Positions 25,986 through 37,970 of a stretch of DNA of 64,000 nucleotides are shown here, in pieces. Numbering within the stretch: the stretch's first letter is position 1; every line of letters starts with the position of its first letter. The position numbers and the translations under genes were made by a program. The notes below the pieces were generated by a model that was given only the letters and a program-made list of their open reading frames with translations, had not been told where the DNA came from and made no database searches. Source of the DNA: Cryptomeria japonica (taxonomy: Eukaryota; Streptophyta; Pinopsida; Cupressales; Cupressaceae); assembly GCF_030272615.1 (NCBI RefSeq), contig NC_081415.1, forward strand, positions 186,182,494 through 186,246,493, in the 5' to 3' direction.

Positions 25986-28900
25986 AGTATAACTTTATTG
26001 AGAAAATTGGAAAGGTACCAACCCATATATCCATTCTTGATCTTTTATGTATATCCCCTTTAGATAAGGCTATCCTAGATAAAACATAACAAGAAACTTT
26101 TGTACCTACCGACCTAAATGTGGATCAGTTTCAAGCCATGGTAGGACACTTATCTTCACCCCATCACCTTACCTTTATCGAACAAGAGGATTCATATCCT
26201 CAACAACTTCACAATTCACCCCTCCATATTGAAACTTTTTTTCGTAAGCATCGAATGAAGAGAGTCCTTATAGATGGAGGAGTAGGTCTAAAAATTTGTA
26301 CGTTGAAAGTAATTCTAGCATTAGGATTCTCTAAAGAGGCTATAGATTCAAAGAAAAAGATAATCAAATCTTGTGATGATGAAAAGTGCAAGCTCATGTC
26401 CAAAGGAACAATTACCTTAACAATCACAATTGGTCCAATGGTAAAAGATGTGGTTTTCCAAGTTTTAGACCTTGATCGAGCACCTATAGCATACTCTTGG
26501 ATCATCCTTGGATCCATGAGGTATGTGAGTAAATCTTCTATGTACCATCAATGTATCAAATTCCCGCACAACGACATAGAAGTTATCATTCTTGTTGATG
26601 CAAATCCATATCTCTATTGCAAAAACATTCATCCTAAGCCCAAAGTTACAATGCCTATAAATCAAGAAGCCAGTTCATCTTCATCTTATATCAATCCTAC
26701 ATCATTAAAAGCTTCTACTTCCAAGAAACCTGATATCAAGGCTAAGGTTGAACATACAAAGGAATGGTAGAATATAGCTTACAACAATCCATGTATCTTA
26801 GACAAATTATGGAATCCCCTAAGACTTATGGAAGACCACAATCATCAAAATCTATGACAATTGTTACTTTTAAATGGGATCCCACAATTTTTACCAAACA
26901 TGGAGAAATGGAAGATGAAATTTTTTTTAAAATTCTATTTAAGGACCCAAAGGAACAACCAAATCAAGAGAATATTAAGACACCTCTTGAAAATTATGGA
27001 AATGACTTCAAATTCCTACAAAAAATGGGATATGATGGTAAAGGTCTTCTTGGCTTGCGAAATCAAGGAATTGTGGAAACTATCCAACCTTAATAAGTAC
27101 CCAAGAAACAAAGGGACAAAGGACTAGGATAGAACCTAAGTTGAGATTGCGTGCTCCCTCTATTTGGACACTAATTTGATACTATACTTGAAACATATGG
27201 TCCATCAAAAGTTTCCAATGAATGGGAATGGGGCTCAGATATGTCATCTAGTGACTATGATCTTGAGAAAACTTTCAAAGAGTCGAGAGATCCTACTTTT
27301 GAAGAAAAATTTTGAGTTGGACAAGCATCAGTCATGCCAAGAACAAATCAAAATTATTCAACACCCCAAGATAAGTATGTTGGTGGCAAGGCACTGATAA
27401 AATTTTTTAGGACCTCAAACCCTCTAGATCTCGAGGCTAAAGGTCTAAACCACGAAAGGTGATAACTCCCAATACGATATCCTTCTAGTAGTGTTGTTTA
27501 AACTATCTCCACAATTGAAACTAATGAGGAGAGTACCAAAGATGACCTTGATGACACCATTGGCATATATGAAGACTCATGCATCTTTACCCTTACCGCT
27601 TTCAACTTTGATCAAATTGACGGCCTTCCGTTTGTTCTCCCTCAACTTATTGAATAGTACCAACAAGAAACTTTGTAACTCAATACATTCCAAAATGACG
27701 AGGCTATCATCGATTACCTTGGACTTCAAGATGAGCTTCCTATTGGGGACCATAGATAAGGATTCATTTGAACTCAACATATAACTTACTTTGGAGAGGG
27801 TGTCAAGCCTTTTAGTTGCAAAAATATAAAAAATAAATAATAAAAGGTCGTCTAGTGAAACCGCATTATGGTGCCCTTAGACCATGAAAAGGTAAAAAAG
27901 AAAGGATGCATCTAATGGTGAAAACCTCTCTGAGGGACCGGAGGATGGAAGGATTGACACTCTTTCCTTAGCATCATACCACAAGAGATTACTTGTGTTT
28001 ATAGAGGATAAAATGCAAACTAATATTAGGACTGGAGAGGATATACATAATACCTATCTTGCAACATCATTGATAGAACAAGAGCATCCCAGTTTTGTCA
28101 AATTTTTCAAGGTTCAACATTAATTCAACTTTGCATGGTCATATGTCGCTATGATTGGTTTAGATCTTGATCTTGTCATGCATCATCTAATGGTAGCACC
28201 AAGTGCATAACTAGTGAAGTAAAATTTAAGAAAAATGCACCCATAAGTGGCACATTAGTCAAAGTTGCACTTGAGAAATTGATGGATGTTGGTTTCATTA
28301 GACCTATAGAATACATAGAATGGATTTCAAACCTTGTGCCTGTATCAAAACTAGATGGCTGCATCAAGATATGTATAGATATCAGAGATATCAACAAAGC
28401 TTGTCCTAATGATGATTTTCTATAACCCAACATAGACTTTATTGTTGATCTTACAACTAGACATGCAATGTTATCACTCAAGGATGGATTCTCTGATTGT
28501 AATTAAATTAAGATTGCACTTGAGCACCAACATAAGATTGCTTTCACATGTCCTTGGGGAACCTTTTGTTGGAATGGCATGCCTTTTGGCCTAAAGAATG
28601 TTGGTGCTACCTATCAAAGAGCTATGACCATAATATTTCATGTTATGATGCACACTTTAATGGAAGATTATGTAGATGACCTCTTGGGAAAATCACTCAC
28701 AAGAGAAAGCCATTTGGACGTTCTACACAAAATCTTCACTCGACTAGAAAAATACAAAGTTCATTTGAATCCCAAGAAATGTGTCTTTGAGATAACCTTT
28801 TAGAATATCCTAGGATATATTGTGTCACGATGAGGTATTGAAGTTGATCTAGCAAAGGTCAAAGCTATCTTACAGATTCCTCCACCAAAGAATATCGGAC

Positions 28901-29270
28901 AACTCGGATAATTAGAAGGGAAGCTACAATCAATCACAAGATTCATTGTTCAACTTGCAGACAAGTGTCACTCGTTTACACATTTGCTACACAAGAACAT
29001 TACATTCAAATGGGATGAATAGTGCTAACAAGCTTTTTCGATGCTCAAAGACCATCTCATGAATCCTCTCGTTCTCATGCCACCAATTGAAAGAAAGCCT
29101 TTACTTCTTTACATATCAGCAACAACAACAACAACAACAACAATAGGGGCACTTTTAGCACAATAAGATTATGAAGGAAAAGAAAGAGCCGTATATTACA
29201 TCAATCGCACATTAGTAGGATACGAGCTAAATTACTCTAGAAAAGATCTTAAGCATTGGAGTTTTGTTGG
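25986..29270 (+). pseudogene. Gypsy (Tat/Ogre-like) protease, G-patch, RT, RNase H
   Basis: Ty3/Gypsy pol in order. Retropepsin-like protease (26120-26770): RVLIDGGVGLKICTLKVI with YHQCIKFPHND; the usual catalytic D-G-G/A is present. A G-patch (FLQKMGYDGKGLLG, 27020-27060) is a trait of some Gypsy polyproteins. Reverse transcriptase (about 28140-28860): GLDLDLVMHHL, VGFIRPIEYIEWISNLVPV, CIDIRDINKACPNDDF, MPFGLKNVGATYQRAM and an intact YVDD at 28669-28680. The RNase H start includes PLLLYISA and VYYINRTLVGYE. Wording such as NKACPNDDF points to the Tat lineage. Stops interrupt the frame at several sites (for example before FL.PNID, after SDCN, after FEITF). Gag is not found upstream, and integrase is missing after about 29270. 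Confidence 0.9.
29119..29143 (+). repeat. (CAA)n microsatellite within Gypsy RNase H region
   Basis: Eight CAA-type units encode a poly-Thr run in the pol frame. This is probably slippage after the element died. Confidence 0.9.
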
Positions 29271-30119
29271 TTAATTCCTTAATTTTTGTAAGTTTCTAGA
29301 CTTTTATAATTTCATAGTTGTCCAACCTAATATGTCATCCCAATCATCTCCATTTCCTTTTGTCTATCAAGCTATCAAACCTCGTGCTTTCAATATACCT
29401 TTCCACCCGATCCCAACAATCTAGTCTTAAACTTTGTAAAATTTGCCTATATAGAATTTATCAACCTATCATACCTACAAAGGTTATTATGCCACTCATA
29501 CCAACTCCAAAATTTAAATATGTTCCTTAAATAAATTTTCATCGACAAGGTGCCAAAGTTGTCCCTCCATTAGTACCATTTTCATGGCATCCTCAAACCT
29601 CAATACCTAAAAAGTCTTCGTTGAACATGTCTTTTACTCCCATTTTTTTATTTTTTTATTAACTTCATCATCCTTCTATGGATTTTGCTCATTCTAACAT
29701 TTATCTATTAAAATTCCCCTTTACAAAAAGAGAAGAAGAAAAAAAAAAAATTCCCCTTCCCTAAGTACTCTTGACACATCATCCCTCAATCCCAACTCTC
29801 CTTCAATATTTTTTTAATAAATCGATTAGAATTAGAGTTGCAACCATCCTTTTATACGAATACTAATTTATTTCCATCCATAACATCCTAACTCCCTACC
29901 CTTCAAATGTTTCTTAAGTCCAATTTTCAAAGTTGATTACCTACTTCATCTCATCCCCAAGCTTAAGTGCATGCATTTTTTTTTTAGTTTTCAAACTTAC
30001 CCCCCATTTGATACGAGTTCCTTAGTATTCTCAATATTTGATCGCCAATACCTTAAGAGGGATGATTTATCCCCGTCACATCAATCAATGTTATGAGGCA
30101 TGGATTTTCTCGGACGCGT
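29271..30119. other. spacer, no gene seen
   Basis: Pyrimidine- and A-rich sequence with T runs. Integrase similarity is absent. Confidence 0.4.
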
Positions 30120-30254
30120 CTATTCTGGCTCCAAAACGACAGTACGGATTGACTAGTCGCGTGTTTTACACCGTTGATTTTGCAATAAACGGTTGCGATT
30201 GACTAACACGTCGCTATCACATTGTACGAAAGGTCTGTTTTGGAACCAGAATAG
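30120..30254. repeat. 18-bp inverted repeat with inner stem, MITE-like
   Basis: Arms 30120-30137 (ctattctggctccaaaac) and 30237-30254 are reverse complements with one mismatch. Between them lie a second inverted pair (accgtt..aacggt, about 30171-30192) and a repeated attgacta..cg motif (near 30148 and 30198). The block has more GC and CpG than its surroundings. Confidence 0.7.
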
Positions 30255-31892
30255 CTTCGACTGATTTTCTCCACCCTTAATTTGTCCTTCCATTTTTTAG
30301 GGTCTACCTGATGTGAAAACGAAAGTGGTCCAAATTCACGGTTGTCCATGTCAAGACTAAATATGTTCGACGACCGACATTAGGATTAAGTGTGACTTTA
30401 GAATTTAGAGGCCACATTTCTCTTTCCTGCGATTTTCCACCTTTGTATTTTTCTTCTATTTTTCTTGTATTTATTTCTTTGTTTAATCAGAGTTAAGGTA
30501 TGTCGGCCACTTTGTCTAATAAAACTTAACCAGGTTTCTTCGGGTCCAAAAAAATACAGAACAGATTCACATTTCATCACTTCCCAAATTTATTTTATAA
30601 TATGTCCTCTTGCATATTATGACATAAATGGTAATCCATGGTAATTTTATTGTTTCTTAAAATAATATTTAATTTAATATAAAAAATTAATTTAGTTAAT
30701 TTGTTAATTTTTTAATTTGTACTCAAACTTAAATTATTTCTTTTAAATTGAAATATGAAAGTTGCTTCTTTTAAGATTTTCGTTTTGAAAGGCTTCTTTT
30801 TAAACTTTCTTTTTATTATTAATATATATGTGTTTCTAAGAAAAAATTAGTCATTAAAATAGGATAAATGTTTATCACTTTTAATGTAAAATTTTCAATC
30901 CACCAATTTTCAAAAATTTCAAGAAGAGAGTTTGAAATTTTTCCAAAAAGCAAAAATAAAAATAAAACTATGTTCCTTTTCCTTCTAGCCATTTTCCAAT
31001 TTTCAATTTATTTCTAATTTAATTTCCTTTTTCTCAAAAAATATATTTCATTAAAAATAAAATGCTCAATTTATTATTTTTGCTATTTAAAAATAAAACT
31101 AATTAAATCAATTCAAATACTTTCATAGTCTAATGAAATAATTTCAATTTAAATATGAATTGCATTTGATTAAATAATAATTTTCTCAAACAATTAACTC
31201 GATGATATTTCTCTTTTCTATAACTATCAATCAAAATACACTAACTAATTTCAATAATACGTGTTTATGGAAAAATAAGAAAAATAAACCATCAAATTAA
31301 AACATGCAAATAGAGGTAGTCCACTTTTCAAATGGATTTTATAATTACCTTGATTCAAATCCAAATTTACACAGGGTCACATAGTACATACCTCATACTC
31401 AATTCAAGTATAATTAAGGATAACATATAGACAAGGCCCAATGTAATAACTTTGATATAACTACCATTGGGGGAATAACTCAAACCTACCAATTTCGGTG
31501 AAGAAATATACTATACCTACATCCTCAAAATAAAAACCAAACATACCTATTCTATATACAATGGGTGAAGCAATGCTACACACCCAATGGGTTACAATAT
31601 TACAATGATCACATAAAGATGGAAATATAATCATTTGATATCTCAAAATACATGAAATATGATGCTAAATATAAATATCTCTTGGAAAGGAGTAGGTAGG
31701 CATTACAGGCAATGAAAAATTTAGGTGTTGGTGCTTTAGGTGCTACCAATTGCAATACACCTCCTTAGGCAAATTGCAAAAAAAAATATTCCCTAGCACC
31801 ACAACCAATGCCTAAAAGACTCATTTCCCCATTAAATTCCTTACAAACAAGCTAGCCACTAGTCACTAATAGGGTCAATCAGAGTTTACTTT
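30255..31892. other. AT-rich spacer, no gene seen
   Basis: Strongly AT-rich, especially 30600-31300. An imperfect inverted repeat (taggtgttggtgc near 31722 and gcaccacaaccaatgcct near 31797) is the only structure noted. Confidence 0.4.
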
Positions 31893-32496
31893 AGTGGCAA
31901 ATATTCGCCAATGGCGAATTTTTCACATCAGCAACCTGGGAAATGGCAAATATTTTGTAGTGACTGCGGGTGGCCACGTCGCCAGATTATTATCAATTTC
32001 CATCAAATTCATGACCCAATCGCCATATGTTTCATGTAATTAAATGTTTCTATGCAAGGATTTCGCCAATACAATATACGGTGGACACGGGGTAAATTTA
32101 ATTTTTTTTGCCTACACTCTCTGAGGTTTCCTTAATAGATGACCATAATTCACCTATAGACATGTGAAAATTTGTTAGCCAGAAGGACCCAATTCGCCCA
32201 ACATTTTGTTGACGCATGTCTCTATTCACCCCAACTTTCGCCAACTATATTGCATTTGCCAATTATTTGGATGACCCATAATCACCTCGAAAATTACATA
32301 AGTCATGTTGTAGTTACGCAGGATTCACCAAATATTTGTATACCATATAAAATTCCCCCAAAATTCACCATATAAGGATTGGTATAAATACATGCAAATA
32401 TCAGATCTATCTCAACACAATCTGGTGGGTTCTAGGCTCTGAATTCTGATCAATAGTGAAGTTTCAAACTAAGGAAAATCATTGTTGTTGACTGCA
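31893..32496 (+). repeat. LTR/promoter-like region rich in TTCGCCA motifs
   Basis: About ten variants of TTCGCCAA/ATTCACC occur from 31903 to 32370, including a near-perfect palindrome attcgcca-a-tggcgaat at 31903-31919. A TATA box lies at 32382-32390. The stretch ends ..GACTGCA at 32496, followed by TTGGCGACTGCTAG, which resembles primer sites of some Gypsy elements. It may be the U3-R-U5 of a Gypsy LTR; the 5' edge is not known. A CACTA-like end (TTTTGTAGTG) lies at about 31954-31963. Confidence 0.4.
32382..32390 (+). promoter_or_regulatory. candidate TATA box
   Basis: GTATAAATA in plus orientation, 115 bp before the primer-like site and about 140 bp before an intron-like GTGAGT. Its position fits an LTR or gene promoter. 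Confidence 0.4.
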
Positions 32497-32520
32497 TTGG
32501 CGACTGCTAGTAACCTAAAG

Positions 32521-32605
32521 GTGAGTCATCATAGTTTTGAAGTGTTATAATATTATTCTAAATTTATCTATATTTGTTTGCACTATTAAGTTCATTTTTA
32601 TTTAG
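32521..32605 (+). other. possible 85-nt leader intron
   Basis: A consensus donor AAAG/GTGAGT at 32521 and a T-rich acceptor ttatttag at 32605 bound 85 nt. No ORF follows, so an intron in an untranslated leader is the only reading; this is tentative. Confidence 0.25.
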
Positions 32606-33144
32606 TGGCGACCCATCAGTGCCAAGTGGTTAGCCGGGTCATTCAGACCTCAGACATCTAGATTCCATTAACTCCTGGGAAAGCTCTCGTTCTCCTTTCC
32701 AGAAGACTGGTGTCTAAACACCACATAATTCCATCAAGTAAGATTTCTCCAGTTTTCCTTTATGGCTATTTCTAGAATGTATTATAACTACTTTATTACT
32801 TAGATTTTTATTAAACATGGAAATAATGTATATAGAATAATAGAGCCTATATTCTGTTATAGAGGGCAACGATAACAACCTTGACCAATTAGATATTAGC
32901 TCAACTATGGTTATGCGCTGTGTGTTCAACCTCAATATTCTTTAAGAGGAGCAGATTCATTCTATCGAATTAACCATTAAGAAAACAATATGAAAAAGTG
33001 ATGGCATAAGTAAAATCATCTAAAAAGAATGGACTTTACTTAAAAGATTGTTACTTCTAATTTTTCATGTTTCTTTGTTTCTTGTACTAGATGAAGGTCC
33101 ACCTGTGCCAGCTACTCCAACTTTGCCAAGACCTTATGCCTTAG

Positions 33145-34160
33145 TTACTGGTGGAATTTCCTGCTGATGGAGGAATACTTTGTTCTACTAGTGGAGTTAT
33201 CTTGTTGTATTTCATCTACCTTTTGCTTTCCTTTCTCATTATTAACCGGTTGAGTCTTGCTTCTGCAATACTTAGCAATATGACCTATTTTATTGCATGC
33301 ATAACATGTAACATTGTTCTTCTGAATTGCTTTGACATATCTGGAATCATTTCTTGACCTACAATGATTAGCAAAATGTCCAAACTTTCCACATGCATGA
33401 CATTTAACATTTATTCTACAATCTTTTGATCTATGACCATATTTCTTGCAATTTGTGCATGGACCAGGAACAAAATTGTAGTTTTGATTTGCCTTATTTC
33501 TACATTGTTTAGCCATATGCCCAATTTTATTGCAAACAAAACATCTACCATTGAATTTATAAGCATTACATTTCCTTATCGGTTTCCTCTATTTTGATGA
33601 GTTCTGCATGTCGGTTGCCTGATCATCATTTGCAGTACCGGAGCTTTCACCTTGTACAAATCCTTTAGACTCACTTGCAGTAGTCAAATCATCTCTCAAA
33701 GTGATTACTTGTCTTTCAACTTCTTGTTCATTATTCAGAGAGTGTGCCAAATCAGTTCTTAACAAATTATTCTCATGAGTCAATCTGTCGCATTCATCAA
33801 ATTTGTTCTTCAGAGATATAACCAGATTATCTTCCTTCTTCTTTTTATCCTCAATATCTTTTGATAACCTCATAGTCAGATCTTGCATTTCATTCTTCAT
33901 GAGCTTGTTTACTTGACTTAGTTACTGACATTGTTCCTTAAGAGCATTCTTCTCCTCATCATCCGGTTGTTGTAAAAGTTCTTTTCTCTTGGCTTGAGCA
34001 GATGATAATCTTTCTTGCAGGATAAGAATGAATTCATTTGCAAAATTCAATTCTTCTTGCAATTTCAAGTTCTTCATCCTTTCAGCATCATAATCCTCAA
34101 GAGCCATCTCAAGTTGCTTCTCCATATCCATGTTCAAAGATTCCAGTTTCAAGATCTTCC
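33145..34160 (-). pseudogene. Copia C gag fragment with coiled coil and four zinc knuckles
   Basis: Two helical, heptad-like segments (34152-33922 and 33900-33589, with EMALEDYDAERMKNLKLQEE and NKFDECDRLTHENNLLRTDL) are followed by four CCHC knuckles: CFVCNKIGHMAKQC, CTNCKKYGHRSKDC, CHACGKFGHFANHC and CYACNKIGHIAKYC (about 33531-33265). All sixteen zinc ligands are present. This is a Copia-type nucleocapsid region that would bind element RNA. A TAA splits the coiled coil and a TAG separates it from the knuckles. The N-terminal gag domain is missing: the coiled coil starts about 40 bp after the primer site, so an internal deletion has removed it. Protease and pol are absent to the left. Confidence 0.85.
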
Positions 34161-34191
34161 TAAAGCTGTTAAACTTCTTCTAAGGTACTAA

Positions 34192-34204
34192 GCTCTGATA
34201 CCAA
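34192..34204 (-). other. Copia C primer-binding site
   Basis: TTGGTATCAGAGC on the minus strand, perfect to the plant Copia consensus, one base inside the LTR end. Confidence 0.92.
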
Positions 34205-34205
34205 T

Positions 34206-35099
34206 TGTTGGGATCCAAGAACACTGAGAGGGGGGTAAATCAGTGTTCTGCTGGAATGAATAGTTTTTAACTTTCTAGACCATGCATATATATACCGGTA
34301 AACAAATAAACATATAACAAGAAGCAAATAAACCATCCACATAAATGAACACCATAACACACAAAATTTATATGTGGAAAACCTCAATGAGGAAAAACCA
34401 CGGTGGGATTTGTGACCCACAATATCAATTCACTAGCCATATGAAGAGATATTACATATAATAGGGGCCTGCACTTGCAGAAAGGCACACTGCTTAGAGC
34501 ATACTACTCATCACTAAAGAGCCTCACTAACTGCCAAAGTAAATTACTGAAAATGAACTCAAGAATGCATCTGCTATGCCAAATAGAGTTCCGGTTCTGG
34601 CTCTGCTCTGTACCGGTTCATAAACTCTGAACTACTACCAGTATCTCTTCTCCTCCAAGAATGCTTTCCAAGCTATCTACAAATCATTGCATGATATAGC
34701 ATCTGCATACAAAATGATCTCCATACATATATTTTGCATCATACTGTTCTGCTATATTCTCCTATATCCACACATATCATATATCTTTTTTTTTTTTCAA
34801 AAATAACCTAGCAGACTAACCTATATACCTATTACAAATGATATGCCTTAAGTCGGCTTACAATACATTTACAAAAATGTCAGCCTTAACAATAATAATT
34901 ACAAAATGATTTAAGTAAATCCTCCTTGATGTCAGCTTCCAAAGAAGTGTTGATGCCGGTGTCAGTGCCAGTGTAGCCTTGAATGCTCCAAAGCCGGTAT
35001 CTACCGGTATATGCTTCCTAGTGTCAGTTTATTACTTCCATCATATCTTGCTGCCATCAATGACACCAAAATGAACCCAATGAGTGTCAATTGCCAACA
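34206..35099 (-). repeat. Copia C 5' LTR
   Basis: On the minus strand it runs from TGTTGGCAATTGACA (35099) to ..GGATCCCAACA (34206), 894 bp, with matching TGTTGG/CCAACA ends. It has ACCGGT motifs, and the 3' part reads ..ACTGATTTACCCCCC, as in the other LTRs. A T-run lies at about 34788-34798. No second LTR copy was seen in the window. Confidence 0.88.
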
Positions 35100-35880
35100 G
35101 GTTCTTCTCAGTGATAACATGATCAATTTTAATAAGAATGATGATAAGTTTACTCTTCATTCATGCGACAAGTAGTCAAGTGTGAGTTGTAATTCAAATA
35201 CAAACATTGATAAATAATCCTAGATATAAGTGTACAAACTTAAATTGAAGATTCCATCATTTAAAGAATAATAATATTTATTAAGAAGGTATATTACATG
35301 TATGATCTATAATTAATAGATATATAAATGTAATGTGTATGTGTAGACATGCTTAAATATACTAATGTATGAATATGATATATTAAATATACATAAAAAA
35401 ATAAAAAAGGTAAGATAATTAAGGTCCTTGATTAAGATCTAAGGAATGATGCCCTAAAATATTATAAAAACATATATTGACTATGACCATACTATTTAAA
35501 ACAATTTACAACTAGATAACATTCAACATGCTAGAGGTTTATAAAGGTCAGTTACCCATAATAATGAGTAAAATAATCATCCAATATGTAAGATTAAAAA
35601 AGGTTCAAGGTTGTCCACATTTACTAGATAGTAAATATTTAGAAGCAATGTCCAAGTGATGCTATGACATCACTTAAATTTCAATATTAATTATAACAAG
35701 CTCTCACTATTCTAGAAAATTTTACAATATAAACTTCATTTTCCAATGCAACATTTAGATTCTGTAAGGTTCAAATTAATTACACTATTAATACATACAT
35801 TAAGATAACAAAACTTCCAGAGGCTTTGAAATGATTCAGTGTGCGTAAAGATTGCTATATTATTGATATGCTTATTACTT
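35100..35880. other. AT-rich spacer, no gene seen
   Basis: No ORF or repeat boundary was supported. Confidence 0.4.
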
Positions 35881-35885
35881 TCTTC

Positions 35886-36250
35886 TGAAGAAGTTGAGAA
35901 AATACAACTTCAGAGATCCCAAGAACACCTGCATGCAAATACCTGTCACAAGAGAAGAATGGAGGCACATAAAGCAAAAAAGCATAAATGCTCTAAAGAA
36001 GAAAATGATCATTCAGAAAGGGAATCAATTTTTAATGAAAAAGTACAATACAATCCTTATAAAAGGATAATAGCAACCCTAAAGGTGTGCAACCCTAAAT
36101 AAACCCTAAAGGGATAAAGAGTATTTAATAATTAGAATAATTATTAAATACCTACAATATTATTAAATGCCTAAGTTTATCTTAAGCGTAGAGTATAATA
36201 GACTAATAATTAAATAAATAATTATTAGCTAATACAAGATAACTCTAACA
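35886..36250 (-). repeat. 3' LTR of the TCTTC element
   Basis: Ends at 36250 against the polypurine tract. Contains an extra ~110-bp block absent from the other LTR. Confidence 0.88.
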
Positions 36251-36260
36251 CCCCCCCTTA
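36251..36260 (-). other. polypurine tract of the TCTTC element
   Basis: TAAGGGGGGG on the minus strand directly before the LTR start TGTTAGAG; same form as at 19451-19460. Confidence 0.8.
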
Positions 36261-36818
36261 AGATGAACTTAGGGAGAAGCTAAAAAACTAAATGCATGAA
36301 GCAAAAAAAGCAACTACATGATGAAGGCAAATTTGGGTCCTGACAACAAGGCCTTATGAGCTACCAAATCACAACCAAATCTCTATGAACCAGAGAAATA
36401 GAGAAAATCACATGGGAAAAAAACTCTACTCCAAAAAGAGATGGAAAATCAAGAAAAACACCACTGAAACAGGAAATAGCTGCAAACACTGTCGAAGAGT
36501 AACTGCTGATCTGAAGAAACTCCACTGAAATAGAACACGACCAGGTAGAGAAGACTATAATCGTCATGAGTGCCCTCAAATGACACTACTTGAATCAGAT
36601 GGCAAACAAAGACAAACAACTGAACTCGAAGATACATATAGCATGAGAAACCAAAGCCTAAAGAGCTGATCAATCGAACCAAGGAAGCATTAGAACCAAC
36701 AAGACAAACCTCCCCATAATGCTGAAAAGGGAGAGGGACAAGTACACTGAAAAGAACAGCCAACAAGAACTGCATGATGAAGAACCAAGAACATCGAAGG
36801 CACAGAGAAATCACACAT

Positions 36819-36888
36819 TGTCATGGAAGGAACACTCACTTGACACACAACATGAGGCGAATGTCATGGAAGGAACACTCACTTGACA
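36819..36888. repeat. 27-bp direct repeat, period 43
   Basis: The 27-bp sequence tgtcatggaaggaacactca plus cttgaca is present without mismatch at 36819-36845 and 36862-36888. It lies in the non-coding interior of the LTR element. Confidence 0.95.
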
Positions 36889-37712
36889 AAGGAAGATGGC
36901 AAACAAAAGACAAACATCAACCCCCCCATGGCACTTTATAAGTAGTGCATGTACAATAAGGCACAAGATGTGCATGATCCCAAGTAAACAATGCATGGTG
37001 GCACTTTTTATCAATGCGTTTGCATAAAAGAAGCTACAATGATAAAAAGACTAGAAATAGAAAGGAGAACCAAAATAGAGACATCCTACTCAGAGAAGAG
37101 ATCCTAGGACCTGAAACAACCAAGATATCCACAAAGTGCTGAAAAAGAAAAAAATTGAAGAAAATATTCCTAGAGCAGAATTTGGAAATAAAACCCATAT
37201 GGATGGAAAGTACACAACACATGCTTTCCAAAAATATAAAGTTTTCAAAAAATAGAATTCGGATGCTCAAGTTATGTCTCCCGAAGTGCAAAAAGAAACT
37301 TCTGGCTTTGACAGAAAAAAAAAACCATCAAAAAAGAAAATTAGAAGATCAAACCTCCAGATCTGAAGAGAGATCGAAAAGAGCTTTCCGACGATATAAA
37401 GTTTTTGAAAAAACACCTCCGTATGACCAAGTTATGGCCAAAAGAAAAAAAAAACCCTTTTAAGGCATAAAAAGGGTAAAAAAATTATTATTATTTTTTT
37501 TTTGATGAAAAATCTTCTGACGCATTTGTAGGTACAGTCATACGGATTTTTGTGTCTTGTAAAGCGTGCCAATGAGAAAATCATGGCCTAGATGCCCTTG
37601 TCACCGAAATAGGTCAAATTATATATCAAAATGACTAGAAACGCCCTTTGGGAGCCAATGGTGAGATCTCTTTTGGCCCAAACTGCTCTAAAAAAATTTA
37701 ATTTTTTTTTTT

Positions 37713-37965
37713 TGATGAATTTGAGAAAATACAACTTCAGAGATCCCAACAACACCTGCATGCAAATACCTGCCACAAGAGAAGAATGGAGGCACATAAA
37801 GCAAAACCCTAAAGAAACCCTAAAGGGATTATGTGTATTTAATAATTAGAATAATTATTAAATACCTACAATATTTATTAAATGTCTAAGTTTAGCTTAA
37901 GCATAGAGTTTAATAGACTAATAATTAAATAAATAATTATTAGCTAATACAAGATAACTCTAACA
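37713..37965 (-). repeat. 5' LTR of the TCTTC element
   Basis: Starts (minus strand) TGTTAGAG at 37965 and ends ..TTCATCA at 37713, then an A run. Homologous to 35886-36250. Confidence 0.88.
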
Positions 37966-37970
37966 TCTTC

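Larger units (their letters stand above)
35886..37965 (-). mobile_element. short non-autonomous LTR retrotransposon with TSD TCTTC
   Basis: Left LTR 35886-36250 (365 bp) and right LTR 37713-37965 (253 bp) are clear direct repeats (gagaaaatacaacttcagag .. aagataactctaaca). The left copy has about 110 bp extra near 35982-36095. The 5-bp TCTTC occurs on both outer sides (35881-35885, 37966-37970). LTR ends are TG..CA. A polypurine tract (36251-36260) abuts the left LTR, so transcription is on the minus strand and the right LTR is 5'. The 1.46-kb interior has no coding sequence. Next to the 5' LTR, where a primer site should be, is an A/T homopolymer run. It looks like a LARD/TRIM-type or internally deleted Copia. 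Confidence 0.88.

Noticed and set aside
30000-30300. tRNA or snoRNA gene
   Set aside because: The stem-loops near 30120-30254 lack A/B boxes and a cloverleaf arrangement.
36361-37291. Several minus-strand hydrophobic ORFs that look like membrane proteins
   Set aside because: They overlap each other in different frames within the non-coding interior of an LTR element and have no family motif.
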